Below, one piece after another: positions 13,701 through 25,700 of a DNA stretch of 64,000 nt. Position 1 is the stretch's first letter. The number at the start of each line of letters is the position of its first letter. The position numbers were made by a program, and so were the translations under genes. The notes beneath the pieces were generated by a model. That model did not search any database. It was not told the origin of the DNA and saw only the letters and a list, made by a program, of their open reading frames with translations. This stretch comes from Opisthocomus hoazin (Eukaryota > Chordata > Aves > Opisthocomiformes > Opisthocomidae): NCBI RefSeq assembly GCF_030867145.1, contig NC_134417.1, positions 10,393,577-10,457,576 on the forward strand. Direction: 5' to 3'.

Positions 13701-16700
13701 TCATGATGTTCAACAAGGCCAAGTGCAAGGTCCTGCACCTGGGTCAGAGCAACCCCCGGTATCAATACAGGCTGGGGGATGAGGGGATAGAGAACAGCTC
13801 TCCTGCCAAGAAGGACTTGGGGGTACTGATGGATGAGAAGCTGGACATGAGCCAACAATGTGTGCTCGCAGCCCAGAAGGCCAGCCATATCCTGGGCTGC
13901 ATGAAGAGAAGCATGGCCAGCAGGTCGAGGGAGGGGATTCTGCCCATCTGCTCCGCTCTGGGTAGACCCCACTGTGAGTCCTGTCCCCAGCTCTGGAGCC
14001 CTTGGCACAGGACAGACATGGACCTGTTGGAACGGGACCAGAGGTGGCCACAAAAATGAGCAGAGTGCTGGAACACCTCTGCTATAGGGAAAGGCTGAGA
14101 GAGTTGGGGTATTTCAGGCTGGAGAAGAGAAGGCTGTGGTCTTTCAAAAGACCTTTTCTTATCAAAGACCTTGTTGCAGCCTTTCAGTACTTAAAGGGGG
14201 CTTACAAGAAAGATGGGGACAAACTTTTTGGCAGCATCTGTTGTGATAGGATAAGGGGTAACAGTTTTAAACTCAGGGAGGGTAGATTTAGACTGGATAT
14301 AAGGAAGAATTTTTTTACAATGAGGGTGGTGAAACATTGGCACAGGTTGCCCAGAGAGGTGGTAGATGCCCCGTCCCTGGAAATGTTCAAGGCCAGGTTG
14401 GACGGGGCTCTGAGCAACCTGGTCTAGGAGAAGGTGTCCCTGCTCACTGCAGGGGGGTTGGACTACATGGCCTTTAAAGGTCCCTTCCAACACAAACTAT
14501 TCTATGATTCTATGAAATCTAAATGTTAAGTGTATTGGCTTCTCTAACTTCATAAGAGGTGAACAATTTACAAATAATGCTTAAAGCTGATTAAGCTCAA
14601 AAGATTTTGAATGCTAAAATTGGTTGAAGAATTTGTAGAGCACCCCATAGTCATGGCAATATTTGGAGCAAATCTCATTATTTACTGTAGACGTGCTTCC
14701 ATGTTGATGATTTCTCAAAAGACTCTAGAGCCTTTTCATTCTGAATGTAAATAGGGAATGATCTTTTCTTTTAAAGAGATTGTTGGTATATATAGCGAAG
14801 AATTTGGATCTCTGCATTTCACTCATTGTTCTTTTAATTTTGAGGGCACTGTGTTACAAAGATTACAAAAGATCTGCCTTCATGCTTATCTTAGAGTAAT
14901 TGTGGGACTGTGTTGATATTGCAGTAGAAGGTACTCTATGCTTTCTCTTGAAACTGTAAATGGTTTTGGTAGAACCTACCTAGAGATTTCACAATAATTC
15001 TGTGGAATTACTTTTTTATATATTAAAACTAGTTTCCTATCTCAGTAATTCTTTACTTTAAATGCTTTTAGGGAAACTGTATTCTGTCCTTTAAACAAGC
15101 AGTTAAGAAGATCTCTTCAATTAATTTCCAGCTTCTTCAGGATATTTGTTAGATACTTTTGTGTAACTGTCTATACCTACCAATTTTAGGGTAGTTATTC
15201 CGAAAAAAAACTTGGCACTACGTTCTTGAGGGCAAGTAATTTCCCTGTGCTTGGTCTCACTCGGGACTTTCTCTGTTACAACAAATTCTGTACTCCCTCT
15301 TCTGGATCCCTACAAAAAAAGTCTTCCTTTCCATCACTTGCATGATTTTCCTTTTTTGTAGGACTTCTTTTGCTGGACATCTGGCAGGAATTCTTGTTGG
15401 ATTGATGTATACAATGGGACCCCTGAAAAAGATCATGAAAGCCTGTGCAGGTATATAATTTTGCTCAGTTTGTAAAGTCTGCATAAGAGACACTTCTGTT
15501 TTTAAAATTTGGTGAGTCTTGCGTATAGAAATTCAAGCCATTCCAGTCAGAATGTTTTTAGTCAATTAAAGATATGCTGGTTATTAAAGTGAGTGTAGAA
15601 GAAAAATAATATCCTTTTTTTCTTAAATAGGGATGGTAAGAACCAGTAAACGTTTTTCTGATGTTTTTGCTTAGAGTACCACCTTTTAGCCTTCTTTTTA
15701 AACATTTATTTAGAGTAAAATATTTCACATAAGATGTCAATGAAAATGTCACTTAAGATCGAGTGTGGTGAAGCCATAAAAATATGCCAGGACACAATTA
15801 TGTTTCCATGTTGATTTCTGCTACTTGCGTCCACTCTAGTGGAAGCCTGTACAGTTTGAAAAAGGCTGTGGGATGCTTGAGAAATTGTTACTGGAGTTGT
15901 GAAGCTTTCCAGCAATGTAATACTACAGCTTTTCATATTATAGTAGTGCTTATTTAAAAAAAAAAAAAAAAGATGGTATCTTTAGTCTAACAATTGTTTT
16001 ATACAGCCCTGCAAATTTTTATATGAATACTCCAATCAATTTCAGTATTGTAATTGGAAGCCTAAGCCCAGTCACAACAGCTGTGCTGGGGTTGGTTGTC
16101 AGAATATCTGGGTTTAATGTCTGATTGCTTATTATGTTGAGTACTTTATTCATGGCTGTGCCATCAAGTTGACCATGGATGTGGTGTTTGTATAGTGGGA
16201 AATCATTTGTTCAGATGTGTATGCTTTTCACAGGAGGTTTTATTGCAGTTTGGTGATATAGTCTGTAAGTCGTACATGTTTAGCAGTTTTAAGTAGAAAA
16301 ATAGACACTGATGCATCAGATTTCCTACTCCACTGGAGTGAGCAGACATAGTGTCATGTTAGTCAAATGTTAATATTGCATGTTTCTGTGGCACGGCGGT
16401 GCTGTCTGATGACTATTAGGACATAATATTAGGATTAACAAAAAATGTTTTCACAAATGCATTAACAACAAAAAGAGATCCAAGGAGACTCTGAATACTT
16501 TATTGGGTGCGGGGGGGGGAACATTGCCACCGAGGATGAGGAAAACGCTGAGGTACTTAATGCCTTCTTTGCCTCAGTCTTTAATAGTCAGACCGGTTAT
16601 TCCCAGGGTACTCAGCCCTCTGTGATGGATGACAGGGATGGAGAGAAGAATAAACCTCCCATAATCCAAGAGGAAGCAGCTAATGACCAGCTACGCCATC

Positions 16701-19700
16701 TGGACACTCACAAGTCTATGGGGCTGGATGGGATCCACCCAAGAGTACTGAGGGAGCTGGCAGAGGAGCAAGCCAAGGCACTCTCCATCATCTGTCAGCA
16801 GTCCTGGCTAACAGAGGAGGTCCCAGTCTACTGGAGGCTTGCCAATGTGATGCCCATCTACAAGAAGGGCCGGAAGGAGAATCCCAGGAACTACAGTCCT
16901 GTCAGCTTGACCTTGGTGCCAGGGAAGATTATGGAGCAATTCATCCTGAGTGTGTTCACCGGGCACGTGAAGGACAACCAGGGGATCAGGCCCAGCCAGC
17001 ATGGGTTCATGAAAGGCAGGTCCTGCTTCACCAACCTGATCATCTTCTGTGACCAGGTGACGCACCTAGTGGATAAGGGAAAGGCTGTGCGTGTTATCTA
17101 CTTGGACTTTAGTAAGGCCTTTGACACTGTTCCCCACAGCATTCTCCTAGAGAGGCTGGCAGCTCATGGCTTAGATAGGTGTACTCTTTGCTGGGTAAAA
17201 AGCTGGCTGGATGTCTGAGCGCAGAGAGTTGTGGTAAATGGAGTTATATCCAGTTGGCGGCCGGTCACGAGTGGTGTTCCCCAGGGTTCAATTTTGTGAC
17301 TGGTCTTGTTTAATATTTTTATCAATGATCTGGATGAGGGGATTGAGTGCTCCATCTATAAGTCTGCGGATGACACCAAGCTGGGTGTGAGTGTCGATCT
17401 GCTTGAGGGTACAAAGGCTCTGCAGAGGGATCTGGACAGACTGGATCAGTGGGCCGAGCTCAACTGTATGAGGTTCAACAAGGACAAGTCTTGCATTTCA
17501 GTCACAAGAACCCCATGCAATGCTACAGGTTTGGGGAGGAGTGGCTGGAAAAGCTGCCTGACAGAAAAGGACCTTGAGGTGCTGGTTGACAGCCAGCTGA
17601 ACGTGAGCCAGTAGTGTGCCCAGGTGGCCAAGAAGGCCAACAGCATCCTATCTTGTGTCAGGAATAGTGTGGCCAGCAGGAGTAGGGAGGTGGTCGTGCC
17701 CCTGTACTCAGCACTGGTGAGGCCACACCTTGAGTACTGTGTTTGGTTTTGGTCCCCTCACTACAAGAACATTGAGGTGCTGGAGCGTGTCCAGAGAAGG
17801 GTAACGAGGCTGGTGAAGGGTCTGGAGAACAAGATTTATGGGGAGCGACTGAGGGAACTGGGATTGCTTAGTCTGGAGAAGAGGAGGCTGAGGGGAGACC
17901 TTACCACTCTACAACTACCTGCAAGGAGGTTGTAGTGAGGCAGGTGTTGGTCTCTCCTCCCAGGTAACTAGTGATAGGACGAGAGGCAATGGCCTCAAGT
18001 TGCATCAGGGGAGGTTTAGATTGGATATTAGGAAAAATTTCTCTACTGGAAGAGTGGTCAGACATTGGAACAGGCTGCCCAGGGCAGTGGTGGAGTCACC
18101 ATCCCTGGAGGTGTTCAAAAAACGTGTAGATGTGGCACTTTGGGACATGGTTTAGTAGGCATGGTGGTGTTGGGTTGATGGCTGGACTTGATGATCTTAG
18201 AGGTCTTTTCCAACCTTAGTGATTCTATGACAGTCAAGCATCAGATCACGCTGCCTAGGGAGATTCTGCAGTCTCCATCCTTGGATGTTTTCAAGACTTG
18301 ACAAGATGAAGCCCTGACTGAGTAATCTAATCTGATTTCATAGCTAACCCTCCTCTGGGTGGGAATTGGGCTAGGGACCTCATCCCTTCCAAACGGAATT
18401 ATTCTTGAATTCTGTGATAAAACCCATGGTACTGTTGGTGAAACATGCTATGGAGATCCCACTGCTGTGAAAGTTGCTGTATGACTAAGACTTGGAGGAA
18501 GGAGTGTTCCAGTACACAAGTCATCTTTTCTTCTGTGTAGCAGAGCAGAAGCAGTGCAGTGTTATTCCAGTCCTCGGTTTTCTGTGCTTTAACCCATTTT
18601 TGTCAATGTACAATCTCAATGCAGGAATTATTCATTATATGACCTGGAGAAAATTTGTTAGGTTGGTCTCTATTTCTCTAGTCTATATGGGTATGTTTCT
18701 TAAACACATCACACTATTATAAAATCTAGAACAACATACAAGCTTACCAATACTATGTTCTCTCACTGCCCCAAAAAAAAAATCATAGATACCCATTGTT
18801 TCATAGTTGTATCTTATGAAACAAACTCTGAAAGAAAAATACTTTAAATTTCATTCTGTATTTTATAAAGAAACACAACGTGATTATTTTATTCTAATAG
18901 TACATGTATTATTCTTGTATTTAGGTGGTATGTCTTCATTCACTGACCCTGCCAGGCCAAGGGACTACTATTCAGGTAAGAACTTTCACCCACTTAGCTA
19001 TAAACATGTTCCAGCTTTAAAAATAGGGACATCATTTTTGCTAGTGATAGAAAACCTGTAGAGGAGCTAATTAAATGGAAACATATATGTGAGTGCAGAA
19101 TATTTTGTATATCATATACTTGCTAAACTTATTACTTCTCTGGCCATGTCTCATCTTTCCTTTTTAGGGAACTATGTGGATATATTTTGTAGAAGAGGCT
19201 TTAAACCTCAAATTAAGGTCATGACTTCATAAAATGCTAGGGTGGGGAAATAGCATCGCTTTCGCAGAAGGTGCAGCAGGTGGGAAATTGTGCCTACTGA
19301 AAGCAGCCCTTTGAACCTTGGTAAATCTGCCCTGGTCTGGAAAATTCATCTGTTAGGATGTTTTTTCCCCCTCTGATAAGAACGTCTTCCTTTGAAAACT
19401 TTCTGTAAATCAAGTGATTTAAATGCAAAAAGCCCATTGCTCAGCAGAATAGATTTAGGCTATCTCCACGGTGTATAGATGGATAGTTGGAATACTGGCA
19501 TACTTTGGATGTAGCACATTTGATTCACTTCTCGTACAGAACATTGAGTAGTAATATGTGAAGTGTATAGAAATAATAGGTGGAGACCTTGTCTGGTAGG
19601 GACAGAAGAGGAGCCACTGTGAGAATGGCTGGGTGTTGGTGGTAAAAATTTTATCCTCACACAAGTGGGTTACACTGGGTTTTGCTTTATTCACAACTCA

Positions 19701-22700
19701 GAGTTGGGCCATTGCCTCAGTGAGTGGCAAAGCTTAACTCGCTAGACCAGTTTATATACACTTATTAAACCAATTACATCAAGTTTAGAATCTTCATAAG
19801 TTTCTAAGCAACTGTTCCGTTCCTTTCAGTACATCATTTATTAAGTTCTTTCTATTCTTCTGTCTTCGTAGAATTCTCCCTCACTGGTTTCAGGCTTTGC
19901 TTGGTTTCAGGGTCATCTCGACTTCTTTTGTGAATTCTGTTTGATACAATCCATACAATTAATTTCTATCCCAATTGCATGCATACACATTGTATGGTTT
20001 CTTAACACAGCTGTGTTTACACAGCTGAATCTACGTTCTAGTTCTATGATTTTATTCGATTCTATAATCAATCTTTATAATTAATTTCTAACAGTTGGAT
20101 CAAAGCTAAGGTATGTATAGCCTAGTGTATCTTATCTCCTGCAGTGATTTATACTCTTTCCTAGCTATCTGCTGTTAAGAACAGGATAAATATATAGCTG
20201 TAACTCCCTCAAGTACCTGTCAGTGTGCAGTGGCTTGTGGCTTAAAGATGTTCTCAGGAGAAAGTTTTATGGGGAAATTTTGGGTTTAATAGCCTGCGAT
20301 GAATCCGTCTTCCATGAATTTGTCAAAAGCTCTTTGAACTGACATGGACTCTTGTAACACCTACAACATCACAGAAGAATTTCACAGTTTACTTCCTGGT
20401 GTAGAATCTGTCATTTTTTGTTTTATTTTGAACCTGCTGGATGCTAATTTCATTTGATGCACATCAATTCTGCTCTGGGGAGGGAAACCAGACCTTCATT
20501 CTTCATTGTCTCTATGGTTTTACAGACTTCAGTCCTCCACTCTCCATAGTCATCTCTTCTTTCTGGTTGAAAAGTCGTAGTCTATATGATTGCTTATACG
20601 AGAACTATTTCATATGTTTGATCATTCTTACTGTTCTCTGATGTTTAGTCATGCAGGGGGTTTTTTATTTTTTTATGCTCTTGTAGAAGTGAAATGTGCT
20701 TACTCTGAGCCACAGTGAGCCAAGGTTAGTGTTGCTTTTATTCTCCATGATGGATTTTGTCTTCCATGATCTACTTCCAGTTTTATTATTATGTTAAATA
20801 ATTGCCACAAGCAAAATTATGGGCCCTGGAATATTTTTGAAGCCTTTGTTTTGTAATTTCTAACCAAAAGATCTTAACCTGCTTTCCTTACTAACAGCGA
20901 CAAGGATTGTTGCAACTTAAAAAAGTATATTTACCCAGGATTTCCATTATTCTGGTTCTCAAGTCAAAAACCACTTGGTCTAAAGGCCAGTAAAGAAATA
21001 AAACCTAATTAATATTGTGAAATGAAAGAAGATGCGAACGCAGACTGTGTAGTGAGCACAAGCTACCTGTTGCCATGACTGGCAGTCCCAGCCCAGTTAA
21101 AGATGTTCACCAAGCTACTGGTGCTGCTCTATCCACTGGGGCCTGGGCGTGCTGCTTGCACTGCTCTGTATTCCACCTTCACAGTGACTAAATCTTCCTT
21201 CAGTATTCCAGTATAGCAGGTTGGGTGGGAACTCTAAAGATTTATAACAGAAAAGGTACTTTATGACTAATGAAGGTAAGAATTTGTACTTGACATTTAA
21301 ATGCCATAATCTGTTGCTGCCACTGTACAAACACCGGCTGCTTGGAGCTTGGGTGGGTGTAAAAGACCACGCTTGTGGAATAGGAGTGGATTCTGAATAG
21401 GCCTTTGCTCTTTCTTTTCCAGCTTTTCCTAAGTAGGGAGAAGGAAAGAGATTTCATGTGATGTAACTAGCATGATGGGGCACTATATAGCACCTGAGGA
21501 AGTAAAACTTCAGTATGCTGACAGCAAGGAAGTCTGGGGGTTTTTTGCATGTCTTTGAGCAGTCCCCGAAGTAGCCATACTGTTGCTTTGAGTTGTTGTG
21601 GACAAAAGGGAGATAAAGGAGAGAGTTAACCTGAATTATCCCGTCCTCCAAGCTTGGCTTTTTAGATGTAACTACATTTTTTTTGTACTAAATTAATTTC
21701 TCTAAAATGACTTACAGCTGCAGTTTAAAAAAAAGTGTATTTGTTATGTTCGTTCCCAGTGTATATGTTTTGTAATTGTCTTTCATCCTATTTGCAGAAG
21801 TCTTTATGGAAGATTTAACCTTTTGCTTGGTTTATGATACATGTAATAAATTTGGCCATCTGTGAATTAAGAAAACTCTCTGTAGTGTCATAGGCTAATG
21901 ATGCATATGCAATACATCTTTAACCTTGATGAATTTTTTATTTTCTGTTATTGCTGATTTATTACTATCTGCCTTTAAATACCAATTTAAATAAAAAAAT
22001 AGTTGAAGTTATGATCAGAAGAGATTTTTTGAAACAGTAGAAGGAAACAGCTTTAGAAGAAAAATATTTTAAGTGTAGTTTAAACACATTTAGTATTTAG
22101 TTACTGAATTAGTTGTTTTCTAAATGCAGTTCATGAATGAAGTATTAGGACATTTATTTTGATTAACAAGAACACCTTGAATGTGTTGATGTTACCGTAC
22201 TGTTTTTCATAAAATAAAAGATTACGGCTTTCTGAGCACTTACAATTTGATGACAGTGTAAAAGATCAAACATACAAAAACTTACAGTAATAAAACAAAC
22301 TTAAAATGCGACATCCTTTTTTTTTTCATCAGATAACTTCATGCTTTTAGTACCAGACTTTTTATAGTCTTCATGCAGGCACTTTTGAAGCCTCCAGAAA
22401 ATAAATTTATAGCTGAGAACTTTCACTCAGATTAACATAGTGCAGAGAGGAATGAGGGGAATACATGAGGATTGCATCCAAATTGTGTGTGTGTGTGTAT
22501 ACATATATATACGTATATATATATATATAAAAAACAGCTAAATGGTATCCTGCAGTCAGTTTTATTTTTCTGCAGAATTCTCTTAAATGTAGCCAGTATG
22601 ACTTAAGACTTTTAAAGTTTGTTAAAAATATGACTAATTCATACGGACTAAAAAATAAAAATAGTCTTTTCTAAACATAGGAGTTGCCCCTTGTTTGAGA

Positions 22701-25700
22701 AATGGCAGAATTTCAGGTTATGGAGGGTAATACAAAGCGTTCACTGCAGGTGTATGAGAATTGTCGCCATCTCAGTTGTATGTTCCAAAAAGGAAATTTG
22801 CAAAGGGACAGAATTACATTTTTCCTCTATGTGTGTGTATAACATATATATATCTGTATGCACATACATGTATATAAACTATGTATAGGTATATTTGCAT
22901 AATACACACAGGGGAATATATATACGCTACTGTATAGAACAGTGTGCAGTCACTCTCTTCGCTTTTTTCCTGTAGAACTTTAAAATGTGTGCCGAGTTTC
23001 AGCATCCATGCAGGGACAGGAATGACTCTCACACATTGATGCAATGCACAGTCAGTTAGCTTTATTGCTCCACTTGCGTGGTTATATACATTTTCCATAT
23101 CTGTACATGCGATCACACTTATTCGGATAGGCTACAGACATAAATCACGCGCTGTTCACGCACCCCATATTCCCTTATGATTGGTAACTATGCACTAGCG
23201 CTAATAGCAACAGACCGCCTCCATGTCCTTGAACACATCTTGTTTTTGCTAACCCACACCATGTGCACTATCAGAACTTTCTCAATTGCTATTTTTAGCT
23301 GCCCTTTCCAGCGGCCTGTTCAGTTATGCTATCTGTTTTGCTTAAGCGGCCTAGTCATGCTAACTCTCAAGCTACATCAACCCCAACAGATGTGGTGTGG
23401 ATATTTTTATTTGTCTAAAGGTTCTAGAGCTTGGGATTTTTTTTCTTTAATGCAATCATTTTTTAAAAGATGGTCTGTGCTTGTTACTAATCACAGAAAC
23501 TCCACCAGAAGGTTACACATGGAATCTGTATAACTAATGAGATAACACAAGACTATCATTGACGCTAATAATCTGAAGAGAAAGGGAAATGGCTTGCTGT
23601 ATTTGTTTCATACAAAAAAAATTCTAATTAGTTAATTTTGAAAAACTTGTGTACATTTTCCGAGTTGGAAAAAATTTGCTACATTTCTGTACTTTGGTTC
23701 TTCAAAATCCCTTGTCCAGCTGTCTGGAAGAGAAGCTGTATTTTGAAGATGCAAAAATGGAATAGGAAATTGGGACTTTTCTCCTTAGTTTTTCTCAGTT
23801 TAGATTGTCTGTGCTGGGGCGAGATCAGATGGTATTAAGAGGAAGAGAGTCTTGCTCAGTTCTCTAGCCAAGTAATTTTTTTTTTTCTTTTAAATCCCAT
23901 GTGTTTGGGTGGGTGATGGTTTGTTTGTGCTTGGTTTTGACAAACTTTGCAAATGGTCAGAAATTCTTGGTTCTCAGTAGTGCAGGCAATATACAGTGAT
24001 TGTAATGGCAGAGGAGATCTATGATTTGGTGGGGGTTTTTTTCAGAGCAAGTGTAGCTGTGCAGTAGTGCAACATTAGCTATATATATTACTGCAAAAAT
24101 TTGCGGGAATCTTTTCCTGTGTGTTTTCTAGGTCCAAACATTACTTGAATTTGTGATGACGTTGGCATGTATTGCTTGTGGACACTGGGGGGAAGGGAGA
24201 GACAGGTGGGAAAAAGCTTGAAACCCGCCTGTTTTGTTGTTGCTCTTCTAGTGACGTTAATAAGGTGGCCAAGAATTGACAATTAAATGTTAAAAGGAGC
24301 TGATGAAAAGTGTCTTTCAATTTCTATGTGAAACTTCTTAATAATGGCAATTCTATGATGTTTATTTATAACAATGATAAAAACCTGAGATGTTTCATCC
24401 ATCTTTTTTTCTGTCTCCTGTTACCCTAGTCCGGTTTTGTGAAATAAAAATTGATTAATGACATATATTGTAGAAGTAATTGAATCCTAGTATTCTTTGC
24501 TTTCCCAAATTAAACTAATTTGTGGAAGAAAGACAGTGTGAAGATAATATCTGATTTCGCACTCTCTTACTGAGGAGCAGCAGTTTATTGTCTTTATTTT
24601 GTATTCATTTTACAGAGTATTATGGCTATCCAGGTTATCAGTACAGAACGCCAAGGAGCTATTATGATTATACAGGCGGGCTTACTGAAGAAGAACAGCT
24701 TGAAAGGGCAGTGCTAAACAGTCTCAATGAAAGAGGTAGGAATTCTGTTGCATTTTATATTTTAAGTTATGATTCATATTGAGAAGGGAGTGTGGGGGGG
24801 AATATAATATTGCTTGTTATTTTTTTCAGTATTTTGGACATATCTTTGGAAACAGATGACAGTTTCCTGGTAGAATTTTCAGAGAATGCAGTGTGAGAAT
24901 GTGGTATCATCCTATTAATCGGTTATGAATAAATTGCACGATTATTTGATTACCTTGCTACTACTATAGTAAAAGAAATGCTTTTATAACTAAAACCCCT
25001 TTAGTAAACTAAGTTGCCATGCCAAAACCATCTTACAATACTCTAAAAAGTAGTATGAAGTGGTATAATGCAAGAATTGGTGTTGCCAATATTTACACTT
25101 TCTCTGTGTGTTTGCTTTTTATACAAGTTTAACTGACAAGCAATGTACTGATTGCTTACTCTTCACACTGTCCTTTTCTACCTTAAAGGAAGTTTATACT
25201 CCAGCTAGCTGAAAGACCTAAAAAAAAAAAAAAGTTTAGAAATGAAAATGGTGTTTGTTTTTAACTGAAATTTATTAGTTAAATTGGTATAAAATACTGT
25301 ACTGGTTGTGGCTGGGATAGAGTTAAATTTTCACTCTTGTAGTTGTAGTGCTGTGTTTTGGATTTAGTATGAGAATAATGTTGATAACACACTGATGGTT
25401 TTATTTGTTGCTAAGCAGTCAGGGACTTTTCAGCTTCTCATGCTGGCCTGCCAGCGAGAAGGCGTGGGGTGCACGGGAAGCTGGGAGGGGACCCAGCCAG
25501 GACCGCTGACCCAGACTGGCCGAAGGGCTTTTCTGTGCCAGGTGATGCCATGCTCAATGGATGAACTGGGGCAGCTGGCCAGAGGGTGCTGCGGCTCGGG
25601 AGCTAGCTGGGCATCGGTCAGTGGTTGGTGAGCAGTTGTGCTGTGCATCACTTGTTTTGTATATTCTTTTATTGTTATTATTGTTCTCTTCCTTTTTTGT

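Larger units (their letters stand above)
4928..15361 (+). other. RHBDD1 intron 2
   Basis: A 10.4-kb phase-2 intron. It contains CR1 fragments at 7259-7692 (minus) and 13588-14516 (plus), an ancient CR1-like remnant at about 11160-11830 (minus), a G run at 5651-5658 and short AT microsatellites near 8380 and 10890. The rest is AT-rich with no recognised element. Confidence 0.9.
15451..18924 (+). other. RHBDD1 intron 3
   Basis: A 3.5-kb phase-1 intron. About half of it is the CR1 copy at 16512-18231 and an older CR1 tail directly after it. An A run lies near 15956. The remainder is unremarkable. Confidence 0.9.
18976..24615 (+). other. RHBDD1 intron 4
   Basis: A 5.6-kb phase-1 intron holding two solo LTRs in minus orientation (19640-20093 and 22990-23388) and TG/TA microsatellites at 22482-22530 and about 22830-22925. 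Confidence 0.9.

Noticed and set aside
13505..14076. Long minus-strand frames over the 13.6-14.5 kb CR1
   Set aside because: They are antisense shadows of the CR1 ORF2 remnant.
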